Shown: positions 10,600 through 19,505, counted from the first letter of the stretch. The stretch: 64,000 nt of DNA from Gordonia amicalis NBRC 100051 = JCM 11271 (GCF_000332995.1 NZ_BANS01000034.1:1-64000); one strand, 5' to 3'. Numbers and translations: made by a program. The notes: generated from the letters alone by a model not told the origin.

Positions 10600-11394
10600 A
10601 TGAGCGACGATTTCACGAACGGGGTCGAGAGCATGTCGGGGCGTTTCGCGGCAACGCCGGTCGCGGAGACGGGGACCCCGGAGGCGGAGTGGCAACGGTG
10701 GTTCGATCGCCGCGGGCGGTGGCCGGACGTCGAACTGACGGTCGAGCGTCTGGTGGTGCTGTCCGCGCATCCCGATGACGAGGTGCTGGGGGTGGGCGCG
10801 CTGATGTCGGCGGCCGCGGAGCACGGGATCGAGGTGGTCACGGTGTGCCTGTCGGACGGCGCGGGGTCGCATCCGGGGTCCCCGACGCTCACCCCGGCGC
10901 AACTCGCCGACCGAAGACGTGCCGAATTGGACACGGCGACCTCTCGCCTGGGTCTGCGCCCGTCGCGATGGTGCGGTCTCCCCGACGGCACCCTCGCCGA
11001 GCACGAGGAGGAGGTCGAGGCGATCGTGACACGGGTGCTCACCGAGACGCCGTCGGCCACCACCGGCCTGCTGGCCGTATGGGCGCACGACGGTCATCCC
11101 GACCACGAGACCGTCGGCCGATGCGCACAGCGGGTCGGCGACCGAGTGGGCGTGCCGGTGTGGATGTATCCGATCTGGATGTGGCACTGGGCCGATCCCG
11201 GGGACCCGGCCATCCCATGGCACCGGGTGCGCACCTTCGACCTCGACGAGGACACGCTGAACCGCAAACGCTCGGCGGTCGAGGCGTTCGTCACCCAGAC
11301 GTCTCCGCTCTCGGATGCACCTGAGGACGCCGTCGTGCTCGGTCCACACGTCCTGGCCCGGCTGCTGCGCGATCGGGAGTTCGTCTTCGCATGA
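10600..11394 (+). CDS. PIG-L family deacetylase
   Basis: A 264-residue zinc-dependent N-deacetylase of the PIG-L/LmbE family, which removes acetyl groups from GlcNAc-type sugars (relatives MshB, PIG-L). The zinc motif AHPDDE is at residues 56-61, followed by GIEVVTVCLSDGAGSHPG, and the downstream His motif is AHDGHPDHETVG. A good ribosome site (GGGAGAG) precedes the ATG, and the gene ends in a four-base overlap with the methyltransferase. An N-terminal extension of about 48 residues precedes the domain. It is unlikely to be MshB itself because that enzyme is normally not clustered with these partners. Confidence 0.9.
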   Translation: MSDDFTNGVESMSGRFAATPVAETGTPEAEWQRWFDRRGRWPDVELTVERLVVLSAHPDDEVLGVGALMSAAAEHGIEVVTVCLSDGAGSHPGSPTLTPAQLADRRRAELDTATSRLGLRPSRWCGLPDGTLAEHEEEVEAIVTRVLTETPSATTGLLAVWAHDGHPDHETVGRCAQRVGDRVGVPVWMYPIWMWHWADPGDPAIPWHRVRTFDLDEDTLNRKRSAVEAFVTQTSPLSDAPEDAVVLGPHVLARLLRDREFVFA

Positions 11395-12059
11395 GCCGGC
11401 CGGACGATCCCACGAGCAGCGGATCCGGTCGGGGCCGGCTACCCGACAGCTACTTCCACGACATGTACGCGTCGAGCGACGACCCCTGGGGTTTCACCTC
11501 GCGGTGGTATGAGCGGCGCAAGTACGCGCTGACCCTCGCCGCACTCACGAGGCCCCGATACCGGTCGGTTTTCGAGCCGGGTTGCTCGATCGGGGTGCTC
11601 AGCGAGGGTCTGGCCGCTCGTTGCGGCCGCCTGGTGTGCACGGACGTGAGCCCACGGGCCGTCGACCTCGCGAGACGTCGGCTCGCCCGCCATCCACATG
11701 TCGACGTCCAGGTCGGCGACATCGCGGGTGACTGGCCGTCGCAGCGCTTCGACCTCATCGTCCTCAGCGAAGTGCTCTACTACCTGGACGACGCCGCACT
11801 CGCCGGGCTGATCGCCCGGCTGCCCGCCGCACTCACCCCGGACGGCGAAGTGATCGCCGTTCACTGGCGGTGGCCCGTCGAGGAGTATCCGCAGTCCGGC
11901 GACGACGTCCATGCAGCCCTCGCCAGATCGCCGCTGATCGCCTCGACGTCCTACTCGGACACCGACTTCCGACTCGACGTTCTTCGTTTGTCACCTGAAC
12001 GGTCGGTTGCGCAACGAGAAGGACTCGTCGATTCCACGGAGTTATACGATCCGGCATAA
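11391..12059 (+). CDS. Class I SAM-dependent methyltransferase (NodS-like)
   Basis: A 222-residue methyltransferase. The SAM-binding loop is FEPGCSIGVLSE near residue 58, motif II is VCTDVSPRAVDLARRRL and the post-I segment is FDLIVLSEVLYYLDD. The opening YFHDMYASSDDPWGF with YERRKYALTL is typical of NodS-like methyltransferases, which methylate deacetylated chitooligosaccharide amines. That fits a preceding PIG-L deacetylase exposing an amine. The ATG overlaps the PIG-L stop by four bases. It is the last gene of the cassette; no obvious terminator hairpin follows. Confidence 0.88.
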   Translation: MSRPDDPTSSGSGRGRLPDSYFHDMYASSDDPWGFTSRWYERRKYALTLAALTRPRYRSVFEPGCSIGVLSEGLAARCGRLVCTDVSPRAVDLARRRLARHPHVDVQVGDIAGDWPSQRFDLIVLSEVLYYLDDAALAGLIARLPAALTPDGEVIAVHWRWPVEEYPQSGDDVHAALARSPLIASTSYSDTDFRLDVLRLSPERSVAQREGLVDSTELYDPA

Positions 12060-12149
12060 TGAATACCTCGACAATGGGTGTTTTCTTTCCTTCGCTCAGC
12101 TGTCGGTCCGGCTGAGACGCATGGAACGCGGTCTCAATAGGAGGCAGGA

Positions 12150-12836
12150 GTGACCGAGTTGGCGGATTTCGGAGCGCAGATGACGCGCATCGCCGGCGAG
12201 ATGCGTAAACAGAGTGACGACACCGAGACTGCGGTGCGTGCGATGACCAAGTATGCAGTCGATGCGATACCCGGCGCCGAATACGCGTCGGTCACGCTGG
12301 TGTCCGGGGGCGTGATCGAGACACCCGTCATCGTGGGCGACCTGGGCGGTGAAGCCGGCGATCTGCAGCGCCGGCTCGGCGAGGGTCCGTGCATCCGCGC
12401 CGCGATCGACGACGTGACCGTGTGGATCGACGACTTGCACACCGACGAGCGTTGGCCGCGGTTCGCCGCCGCTGCCGCCGACATCGGAATCCGCTCGATG
12501 GCGTGCTTCTTCCTCTACATGGACGGTGACGACTTCGGCGCGCTGAACCTGCACAGCACCCGACCTCATGCGTTCACGTCCGAAGCACGACTCCTCGGCG
12601 AGCTGTTCGCCGCTCACGCCGCCACCGCGTTCGGCGCCGTCCAGGAGAAGCAGCAGCTTCGAGCAGCACTCAGCTCGCGCGACATCATCGGTCAGGCCAA
12701 GGGCATGATCATGGAGCGCTACAAGCTCGACGCGAACGAGGCCTTCGCACTACTCGCCCGCCTGTCTCAGGACACCAACACCAAACTGGTCGACGTGGCG
12801 GCCCAGATCGTCGTGGCGGGTCCGGAGACCTCCTAG
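12150..12836 (+). CDS. GAF-ANTAR antiterminator protein
   Basis: A 228-residue regulator with an N-terminal GAF sensor domain (about 20-150, with RRLGEGPCIRAAID and RWPRFAAAAADIGIRSMACF) and a C-terminal ANTAR RNA-binding domain (about 165-222, IGQAKGMIMERYKLDANEAFALL). ANTAR proteins bind paired hairpins in nascent RNA and stop termination. The GTG start has AGGAGG five bases upstream. No two-hairpin target was recognised close by, so its targets are probably elsewhere. It is convergent with the SpoIID-type gene and overlaps its stop by four bases. Confidence 0.92.
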   Translation: MTELADFGAQMTRIAGEMRKQSDDTETAVRAMTKYAVDAIPGAEYASVTLVSGGVIETPVIVGDLGGEAGDLQRRLGEGPCIRAAIDDVTVWIDDLHTDERWPRFAAAAADIGIRSMACFFLYMDGDDFGALNLHSTRPHAFTSEARLLGELFAAHAATAFGAVQEKQQLRAALSSRDIIGQAKGMIMERYKLDANEAFALLARLSQDTNTKLVDVAAQIVVAGPETS

Positions 12837-14398
12837 CGCAGTTCGTCTTCCGCCGGGAATCCCAGCACCGGGATGCCGCCGCGTTCCTGGAATCGCTCGA
12901 GACCCTTGCCGGCGAGGACGCGTGGTCCCGTCGCGGGCGTGAAGAACATCATGCCCTTCTCGAAGATCTGCGTGACGCCCGCGGCGTCGGGGGTCAGGGT
13001 CGGGAGTCCGATCGCCTGTCCCAGCGGTCCGGTGATCCCGCCCAGATCGGTCAGCTTGCCGTCCATCGCCGAGGTGGCGAGCTCGAGGAACTGTGACGTT
13101 CCGGGGACGATCTGCTCGACGAACTGGCCGAAGCTGCCGAAGTCGAGTCCCTGCGATGGCCCGGAAGGCCCGGTCGGCGGCTTGACGATGCGTGGCGTCG
13201 GCTGCCCCTGCACCGTGAACCAGGACGACTTCAGTTTCAGCTTGGTGCGCGCCTCTTCGCCGGTGACCTCGGCGGTCCCGCCGGAACCCACCGCGCGCAC
13301 CTTGAGCGCGCGGCCGTGTTCGGCTCCGAGTCCGTTGGCCTCGACCACCTCGAAGCTCCGGAGAGCCCCGACGCCGAAGGCGGCGCCGATGCTGCCGGCC
13401 GACACGGTGGCGGTCCAACTGTGGTTGGGCGAGACCGTGTCGCCCTCGTCGGGCACGGCCGGGAACCGGCCGCCGGCCGAGAAGCCACCCGTCGAGGCGG
13501 AGAACTCGGTGAATGCAGGCTGACCGTTCTGCAACAGGATCTGGCCGGCGGTCGCGTCGGCCGCGACATTGGTCCGGCGGTCCTCGCCGGCCACGCCGCC
13601 GTAGACCTGGGAGTTCTGGGTGTCGTCGATCTTCTTGCCGCCGGCGATCGCGGCGAGCGCATAGGTCCGCGCGGCGACGGCCTGCGCCTGCAGAGCCGCG
13701 GCGCCTCCGGAGTCGGCCCAGGCGGGCAGACTCTCCCGCGGGATGACGCCCTTGACGTAGTCGTCGATGTGGATGCGGTTGACCACACGTCCACCTTCGA
13801 GGCCGAGTGCGCCCCGGTAAGCCTTCTCGGAACCACAGAACTTGAGGAACTCGGCCGCGGGCCGGTTCGGCAGCATGCTCAGCGGTTCGACGAACGATGC
13901 CGGAACGGAGCGGATCGTGTCACCGCCGCAGCCGCTGCGGATGGTGGCGGTGCCCCCGGACAGGCTGACCGCCTGTCCGGGAGCCACCGTCTGACCTCCG
14001 ACGCGCATTCCGGCGTCCGCATGCACATTCACCGAGTTCTGACCCGTGAGGGTCACGTTGATCTCGGGCCTGTCCACCTTCCCCGCGGTGGTTCCACCGT
14101 AGAAGTGGCGCAGGATCTGCTGTGCCGACCAGCCCTTACGGGCGTAGCCGTACGCACCCCATTGCCCCATTCCGCGGCCGTGGCCATGACCATGTCCGAT
14201 CAGCGTCACCGTCGACCCGACCGAGAGTTCGACCCCGGGGGTCGATTCCGTTGAACCCGCAGCCACGAGTCCACCGGCCAGCAGTGCGGGCGCGAGCCCG
14301 GCCGCCGCCCAGGTCAGCAACTTTCCGTGGGTCCGTGCGGGCCGGGAACCGGTCGCCGGCCTTCCCGGCAGGAGCCGTCTGGATCGGGCTTTGTTCAC
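12833..14398 (-). CDS. SpoIID/LytB-domain secreted protein
   Basis: From the GTG at 14398 the product is 521 residues; the frame stays open to an ATG at 14467, but GAAGGA lies 11 bases before the GTG. An Arg-rich start and hydrophobic stretch (LLTWAAAGLAPALLAGGLVA) form a signal peptide. The SpoIID core follows: GHGHGHGRGMGQWGAYGYARKG, then IDDYVKGVIPRESLPAW and ALQAQAVAARTYAL. The C-terminal 100 residues hold an LGFP-like unit (GLERFQERGGIPVLGFPAED) that may bind cell wall. SpoIID proteins are lytic transglycosylase-like, so a peptidoglycan-remodelling role fits the divergent amidase gene. Confidence 0.88.
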   Translation of the reverse strand: MNKARSRRLLPGRPATGSRPARTHGKLLTWAAAGLAPALLAGGLVAAGSTESTPGVELSVGSTVTLIGHGHGHGRGMGQWGAYGYARKGWSAQQILRHFYGGTTAGKVDRPEINVTLTGQNSVNVHADAGMRVGGQTVAPGQAVSLSGGTATIRSGCGGDTIRSVPASFVEPLSMLPNRPAAEFLKFCGSEKAYRGALGLEGGRVVNRIHIDDYVKGVIPRESLPAWADSGGAAALQAQAVAARTYALAAIAGGKKIDDTQNSQVYGGVAGEDRRTNVAADATAGQILLQNGQPAFTEFSASTGGFSAGGRFPAVPDEGDTVSPNHSWTATVSAGSIGAAFGVGALRSFEVVEANGLGAEHGRALKVRAVGSGGTAEVTGEEARTKLKLKSSWFTVQGQPTPRIVKPPTGPSGPSQGLDFGSFGQFVEQIVPGTSQFLELATSAMDGKLTDLGGITGPLGQAIGLPTLTPDAAGVTQIFEKGMMFFTPATGPRVLAGKGLERFQERGGIPVLGFPAEDELR

Positions 14399-14776
14399 TG
14401 CAGAACACATCCTTCGGTCGCGACGACAACAGCCCCGGGAGTTCCAGCGAAACCGCAACTCCCGCACTTCCGTGACTGATGTGACGATTGGGACATAAGT
14501 GACACTAGTGAACCTCCTTCGCGTTCACCAAGCCGAGCTGATCACAACCGGATCACGGGTTGTGACCGCGATCGTGACCTCATGCATATCACCAGTAACA
14601 CCAGCCTCAGAGGTAACAAGAATGTCACGAGTGCCCCGCCGTCGGCGTGTGTTGTGTCGCCGAGCTCCGATCCGCACCACGATGGCGGCCGACACCGAGC
14701 ACGCCTCGACGCCGCCCGGCGCACGAGGCTGCGCACGTCGCACCGATGACCGGACACCCGGGCGAGGAGATCCCCT
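14399..14776. other. Divergent regulatory region of the SpoIID-type and amidase genes
   Basis: 378 bases with no credible gene. It is unusually rich in GTGA/TCAC motifs between about 14470 and 14635, including a perfect inverted repeat at 14542-14565. I looked for a c-di-AMP (ydaO) riboswitch, which often precedes peptidoglycan-hydrolase genes in actinobacteria, and did not recognise one. Confidence 0.55.
14542..14565. promoter_or_regulatory. Inverted repeat between two cell-wall hydrolase genes
   Basis: Arms TCACAACC and GGTTGTGA pair perfectly around an eight-base spacer. Its position in the middle of a divergent promoter region suggests an operator able to control both genes. The half-site TCACAACC is not one I can assign to a known regulator. 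Confidence 0.5.
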
Positions 14777-16402
14777 GTGCGCTACCCCCGACCGAAGCAC
14801 TCGATCGCTCTCGCGGCCATCGCCGCGGCGGTCGTCGCGAGCCCGTTCGCGGTGATCGCGAGCAATGCCGGCCCACCGGCCGGTGACACCCGACTCGTGG
14901 ACAACAAGCAGAAGATCGCGAACACCGAGATCGAGCAGGTGCCGCTGCGTGAACTGCCGGCCGCAATCGTCGACGTCGCGTCCTCGGGTCTCGGAGCCGC
15001 AGGCGTGAAGCTCCCGCCGATCGACCCCGACGCCTTCCCCGTGCCGGACCTCACGGTCCCGCTGCCCAAGGGACTCGTGCCCACCGCGGGCGAGTCGTCG
15101 GCACCGAGCGCTTCCGGGTCGAGGACACCGGAGGCGACGACCACCTCCCCCGACTCACCCTCACGGACGAAGACGAGGTCGGTCCCCGGCCCCGCCCCGA
15201 CGAGCACCACCCCGCCAGCGGTCACGACCATGCGGGACGGGCGCGAGGTCGGCGCTGCGGTGACGCACATCGTGCGCGAGGACCCCATCAAGATGGTCGC
15301 CTTCACCTGGGACCGCCCCGTCGACGTCGACCTGAAGCTGCGTGCGCGGCAACCCGACGGGACCTGGAGCCCGTGGACGGTCCTGGAGCAGATCTCGAAG
15401 GGCGGTGTACCGACCGCGGACAAGCCGGCGGGCACCGAACCGGTGTGGGTCGGCGACGCGCGTGAGGTACAGGTCGCCGCGTCCAAGGACGGTCTCGCAA
15501 TTCCGGCCGCCGAGACACAGGGCGGCGACCTGGCCCAGCTGGCCGTCGGCTCGGCGAGCGAAGTCGTGACGAAGCTGGCCGAGACCGCTCTCAACACTCT
15601 GAAGGCGACCCTGATCAGCCCGGAGGGTCTGCTGTCCCTGGGTTCGTCGCTGCTCTCCCCGCTGACCGGCGGACCGCAGGTGGTCGCGCGTCCCCAGTGG
15701 GGCGCCGACGAGGGCATCCGTTGCTCGCAGCCGGTGTACTCCCCGCAGCTGAAGGGCGCGATCGTGCACCACACCGCCGGCAGCAACGACTACACCCCGG
15801 CGCAGTCGATCGAGATCGTGCGCGGCATCTACGCGTATCACGCACAGAGCCTCAACTGGTGCGACATCGGCTACAACGTGCTCGTCGACAAGTACGGACA
15901 GATCTTCGAGGGTGCGTTCGGCGGACTGGACCGCAACGTGCAGGGCACTCACACCGGGGGGTTCAACAAGGACACGGTCGGCTTGTCGTTCATCGGCAAT
16001 CTCGAGGAGGTACCGCCGACCGCCGCGGCGGTCGCCGCGGCCGGACGCTTCCTGCGCTGGCGCCTCGGCAAAGCCGGTCTCAACCCCGCCGGCACCGCGA
16101 CCCTGATGTCAGAGGGATTCGCCGGCACCAAGTTCGCGGCCGGAACACAGTCCAGCCTGCCGATGATCTCCGGCCACCGCGACTACAACAGCACCAGCTG
16201 CCCCGGCGTGCACGGGTACGCGGCACTCGCCCAGGTCCGTGCGCTCGCCGGTGGTGCTGCCGCACCGGCACCGGAGTCGACGCCGCCCGCCGAACCGGGA
16301 GCACCCGATCAGGCACCCGCGCCCGCCCCCGATCAGGCACCCGCACCGGCCCCCGAACAGGCACCCGCACCCGCCCCCGAGGCGGCACCGCCGGCAGCCT
16401 GA
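14777..16402 (+). CDS. Secreted N-acetylmuramoyl-L-alanine amidase (PGRP type)
   Basis: A 541-residue exported amidase cutting the MurNAc-L-alanine bond of peptidoglycan. The GTG follows GAGGAGA. A signal peptide occupies the first 30 residues. The amidase_2/PGRP domain spans roughly 300-490, starting at RPQWGADEGIRCSQP, with zinc ligands in AIVHHTAGSNDYTP and in ISGHRDYNSTSCPG. Conserved WCDIGYNVLVD and GLSFIGN also fit. The C-terminus is a Pro/Ala tail made of 24-base DNA repeats. It corresponds in position to Rv3811. Confidence 0.93.
   Translation: MRYPRPKHSIALAAIAAAVVASPFAVIASNAGPPAGDTRLVDNKQKIANTEIEQVPLRELPAAIVDVASSGLGAAGVKLPPIDPDAFPVPDLTVPLPKGLVPTAGESSAPSASGSRTPEATTTSPDSPSRTKTRSVPGPAPTSTTPPAVTTMRDGREVGAAVTHIVREDPIKMVAFTWDRPVDVDLKLRARQPDGTWSPWTVLEQISKGGVPTADKPAGTEPVWVGDAREVQVAASKDGLAIPAAETQGGDLAQLAVGSASEVVTKLAETALNTLKATLISPEGLLSLGSSLLSPLTGGPQVVARPQWGADEGIRCSQPVYSPQLKGAIVHHTAGSNDYTPAQSIEIVRGIYAYHAQSLNWCDIGYNVLVDKYGQIFEGAFGGLDRNVQGTHTGGFNKDTVGLSFIGNLEEVPPTAAAVAAAGRFLRWRLGKAGLNPAGTATLMSEGFAGTKFAAGTQSSLPMISGHRDYNSTSCPGVHGYAALAQVRALAGGAAAPAPESTPPAEPGAPDQAPAPAPDQAPAPAPEQAPAPAPEAAPPAA
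16307..16378 (+). repeat. 24-bp tandem repeat, three copies
   Basis: Three in-frame copies encode D/E-Q-A-P-A-P-A-P units at the C-terminus of the amidase. The copy number can change without shifting the frame, so length variation between strains is expected. Confidence 0.85.
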
Positions 16403-16421
16403 CCAGCGCGAACCGAACGAT

Positions 16422-17255
16422 TCAGGCGAACCAGCGTTCGAGGACCCTGGCGACGCCGTCGTCGTTGTTGCCGACGGTGACCTCGTCGGCGGCGTCGAGC
16501 GCGGCCTGGTGGCTGTGTCCCATGGCGACACCGTGACTCGCCCAGCTGAGCATCTCGACGTCATTGGGCATGTCGCCGAAGGCGATCAGTCCGTTGTCCG
16601 GCAGACCGGTGGCCTCACAGAGGCGCGCGAGTCCGGACGCCTTGTGCGTACCGGGCACCGACAGTTCGACGAGGCCGTTGTCGGTGGAGAACGTGACCTG
16701 GGCGAGGTCGCCGACGAACGGCTGCAGCCGTTCGGCCATCTCGCCGCTCGGCATATCCGGTTTGCGTACGAGCAACTTCACCGCAGATTGGCTGAAGACC
16801 TCGTCGTCGCCGACCTCGACGTGGTCCGGGTTGAGCCAGGCGTGTTCGTAGCCGGCACTCGCGACGAACGGGGCCGTCGCGGCGTCGTGCGCGGATCGGC
16901 CGGCACGTTCGGCGGCGATCCCGCATCCCGGGATCTGCTGGTAGGCGATCTCCCCCAGCTTTCCCAGGACGTCTGGTTCGAGATTGGCCGACCACAGCAC
17001 CCGGTCGTGCTCGGCGTCGTAGATGATGGCGCCGTTGGCGCACACCGCATATCGGACGAACGCATCTGTTCCGGCGAACTGGTCGGTGATCTCGGCGATC
17101 CACCGGGGCGGACGTCCGGTCGCCAGCACGAACTCGACACCGGCCGCGCGGGCCGCCGACAACACGGACACGGTCCGCGACGACACCCGGTTCTCGTCGT
17201 CGATGAGCGTTCCGTCCACGTCGCTGGCGATCAGGGTGGGTGGACCGAATGTCAT
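16422..17255 (-). CDS. HAD-superfamily (Cof/IIB type) phosphatase
   Basis: A 277-residue cytoplasmic phosphatase. HAD motif I is DVDGT at 12-16 with the two catalytic Asp residues, motif II is LATGRPP, and motif IV is LIAFGDMPNDVEML followed by ASHGVAMGH. The large cap between motifs II and III is the IIB type, which often acts on sugar phosphates or phosphatidyl intermediates. Its ATGA overlaps the stop of the upstream acyltransferase gene, so the two are co-translated. By position it matches Rv3813c; the substrate is unknown. Confidence 0.9.
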   Translation of the reverse strand: MTFGPPTLIASDVDGTLIDDENRVSSRTVSVLSAARAAGVEFVLATGRPPRWIAEITDQFAGTDAFVRYAVCANGAIIYDAEHDRVLWSANLEPDVLGKLGEIAYQQIPGCGIAAERAGRSAHDAATAPFVASAGYEHAWLNPDHVEVGDDEVFSQSAVKLLVRKPDMPSGEMAERLQPFVGDLAQVTFSTDNGLVELSVPGTHKASGLARLCEATGLPDNGLIAFGDMPNDVEMLSWASHGVAMGHSHQAALDAADEVTVGNNDDGVARVLERWFA

Positions 17256-18079
17256 CTGTTTCCTCTGTCTCGGGGTTGTGCGGTCTCGCGTTGTCGTCGG
17301 GCGGCCTTGCGGGCGCGGGCCTCGGCCTTGAGAAGCGCTTCGTCTGCTTCGATGACGGCGGCCTCCTGCGGCGTCGGGGCCGAGCCTCCGAGCCGTGACG
17401 GCACCCAGAACTCACCCGCCGGATGCGGGCCGTAGGCGTCCTGGACCTCGAGGAGCATGGAGTCCATCGTGTCGCGCAACCGCAACGTTTCGCGTTCGGG
17501 CTCCCCGGCGGCGTCGACGGTGAACGGCAAACCGTACCGAACGTGCACCGGTAGCCGGCTGCGACCCATGTTCCGCGCACCGCCCTTGGTCCACTGCCGG
17601 TGGGCGCCCCACACGATCGCCGGGACGACCGGGACGCCGGCCTCGGCGGCCATCCGCACCGCCCCGCTCTTGAACCCCTTGAGCTCGAAGCTGCGGCTGA
17701 TCGTCGCCTCGGGGTAGACCGCGACGATGTGGCCGTCACGCAGGCGCCCGAGCGCCGCACGGTAGGCGTCGGCACCGCGGGATCGGTCCACCGGAACCGT
17801 CATCGTGTGGTTGACCAGGAATCGCATGATCGCGACGTCCATGACCTCGGACTTGATGAGGAACCGCGTGCGCCGGCCCGCACGCTGGACGCCGAGCGCG
17901 GCGGGGATGAAGTCGACGTACCCGGTGTGGTTGACGCACAGCACGGCACCGCCGGTCTCCGGGATGTTCTGGACCCCGGTGAAATGCAGGTCGAGACCCT
18001 GGGCGCGGACGAGCGTGTTCGCGATGATCTCCAGGGTCCGGTAGACCGGCTCCCGGTGTCGACGCGCCCCGCTGCTCAT
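17252..18079 (-). CDS. 1-acyl-sn-glycerol-3-phosphate acyltransferase-like protein
   Basis: A 275-residue PlsC-family acyltransferase. The catalytic NHTGYVD (NHx4D) and the YPEATISRSF block correspond to motifs I and III. The ATG at 18079 is chosen because TAACCT lies exactly seven bases upstream, a leaderless promoter layout, although the frame is open further upstream. The C-terminal 50 residues are charged and helical (EADEALLKAEARARKAARRQ). It is a close paralog of the next gene upstream. Together they match the Rv3814c-Rv3816c acyltransferase group, probably acting on glycerolipids. Confidence 0.88.
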   Translation of the reverse strand: MSSGARRHREPVYRTLEIIANTLVRAQGLDLHFTGVQNIPETGGAVLCVNHTGYVDFIPAALGVQRAGRRTRFLIKSEVMDVAIMRFLVNHTMTVPVDRSRGADAYRAALGRLRDGHIVAVYPEATISRSFELKGFKSGAVRMAAEAGVPVVPAIVWGAHRQWTKGGARNMGRSRLPVHVRYGLPFTVDAAGEPERETLRLRDTMDSMLLEVQDAYGPHPAGEFWVPSRLGGSAPTPQEAAVIEADEALLKAEARARKAARRQRETAQPRDRGNR

Positions 18080-18096
18080 GCCTGCAAGGTTAACGG

Positions 18097-18855
18097 TCAG
18101 GGGTTGTCGCGCTGAGCGCGCTTCGCGGCCCGTTCGGCCTGTTCCTCGGCGTCCATGCGGTTGGCCTCCTCGAGGGTGGGCGCCGACCCGCCGAGGCGTG
18201 CGGGCACCCAGAACTCCCCCTTGGGGTGTTCGCCGTAGGCGTCCTGCAGTTCGAGCAGCTTGGCACTCATGACCTCGTGCAGCTTCGCGGTGAGGGCGTC
18301 GGGGTCTCCGGTGGGCTCGAGCGGTTCGCAGACCCCGATCGAGATCGGGTAACCGGTGCGGCCGAGCCTCTTCGGATGCCCCTTGGTCCACACGCGCTGG
18401 GCGCCCCAGATGACGGTCGGGATGATCGGTGCACCGGATTCGAGTGCCATCCGCGCGGCACCCGACTTGAACGCCTTGAGCTCGAAGCTGCGGCTGATCG
18501 TCGCCTCCGGGTAGACGCCGACCAGTTCGCCGCGCTTGAGATAGTCGACCGCCGCCCGGTAGCTGTCCGCACCCGCGGTCCGGTCGACGGGAATGTGCTT
18601 GAGCGAGCGCATGATCGGGCCGGAGATCTTGTTGTCGAAGACCTCCTTCTTCGCCATGAACCGCACCTTGCGACGACCCTGCAGGTGTGCCGGGATGCCG
18701 GCGTAGGTGAAGTCGAGGTAGCCGGTGTGGTTGATCGCGACGACGCCGGGCCCTTCGGCCGGGACGTGCTCGACGCCCGACACCTTGAACTTGAGACCTT
18801 CGGCGAGCCAGAGCAGGCGCGCGGTGGTGATCACGGCGTCGTAGACGGGTTCCAT
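18097..18855 (-). CDS. 1-acyl-sn-glycerol-3-phosphate acyltransferase-like protein, paralog
   Basis: A 252-residue PlsC-family protein with NHTGYLD and YPEATISRSFELK, and a C-terminal charged tail like its downstream neighbour (EEANRMDAEEQAERAAKRAQ). The ATG at 18855 has TAAGCT seven bases upstream, giving a leaderless start. A 17-base gap separates it from the downstream paralog, which has its own hexamer, so each can be made alone. Both proteins keep the identical stretch YPEATISRSFEL, indicating a tandem duplication. The substrate difference between the copies is not visible. Confidence 0.88.
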   Translation of the reverse strand: MEPVYDAVITTARLLWLAEGLKFKVSGVEHVPAEGPGVVAINHTGYLDFTYAGIPAHLQGRRKVRFMAKKEVFDNKISGPIMRSLKHIPVDRTAGADSYRAAVDYLKRGELVGVYPEATISRSFELKAFKSGAARMALESGAPIIPTVIWGAQRVWTKGHPKRLGRTGYPISIGVCEPLEPTGDPDALTAKLHEVMSAKLLELQDAYGEHPKGEFWVPARLGGSAPTLEEANRMDAEEQAERAAKRAQRDNP

Positions 18856-18890
18856 GCCGCAAAGCTTAGCGATCGCGCTCCCGGTACAGG

Positions 18891-19505
18891 TCAGGCGTCG
18901 GTCGCACCGATCCGGGTGACGGCGAACACCAGGTCGACGGCGGCGTCGGAGAGCTGTGCGGGCGTCAGGGCGAGCCGGCCGTCGATGTGGTCGAGGTAGA
19001 GGGCCACGAGGGCACCGGTGAGCGCCGAGGAGATCACCGCGACGCGTTCGGGGGCGAGCGAGTTCTCGTCGGCGACCATGCCCAGGACGGTTTCGACGAA
19101 TCCGGGAACGGTGGCCGCGCGATGTGCGCGGAGGACGTCGTCGGCGAGCGGTTCGCGCAACAGGATGCGGGCCCGGCCCGGGTTGTCCTGGAAGAACTCG
19201 CGGAAGACCTCCAGCAGCGCGCGCACGCTCCCCCGGAGGTCGGCGGGCCGCTCGATGCCGGCGATCTGGGCGAGGAGCTGTTCGGTGACGCGGTCGTACA
19301 CCGCGGTGACCAGCTGCTCGGTCGACTCGAAACTCTCGTAGAAGTACCGCGGACTCAGGTTGGCCTCGCGCACGACCGCCCGCATCGTCACGGCGCCGGT
19401 GCCACCGTTTCCCAGCAGGGTCTCGGCGACGGCCAGCATCTGCTCGCGCCGGTCGGTGGACCGGTCCTCGAGCGTCTGCCCGCGCCACCGCTTCCCCGAA
19501 CTCAT
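18891..19505 (-). CDS. TetR-family transcriptional regulator
   Basis: A 204-residue repressor. The N-terminal helix-turn-helix is typical: RREQMLAVAETLLGNGG, then VTMRAVVREANLSPRYFYESF. The C-terminal ligand domain is unassigned. The ATG at 19505 is chosen because the TetR domain begins about 20 residues later; upstream codons lie in the promoter region. It is divergent from a SnoaL-like gene, and overlapping palindromes sit between them, so autoregulation and control of the neighbour are expected. Confidence 0.9.
   Translation of the reverse strand: MSSGKRWRGQTLEDRSTDRREQMLAVAETLLGNGGTGAVTMRAVVREANLSPRYFYESFESTEQLVTAVYDRVTEQLLAQIAGIERPADLRGSVRALLEVFREFFQDNPGRARILLREPLADDVLRAHRAATVPGFVETVLGMVADENSLAPERVAVISSALTGALVALYLDHIDGRLALTPAQLSDAAVDLVFAVTRIGATDA

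Noticed and set aside
14399-14776. c-di-AMP (ydaO) riboswitch before the amidase gene
   Set aside because: The conserved helical core and motifs were not recognised on inspection; a covariance-model search would be decisive.
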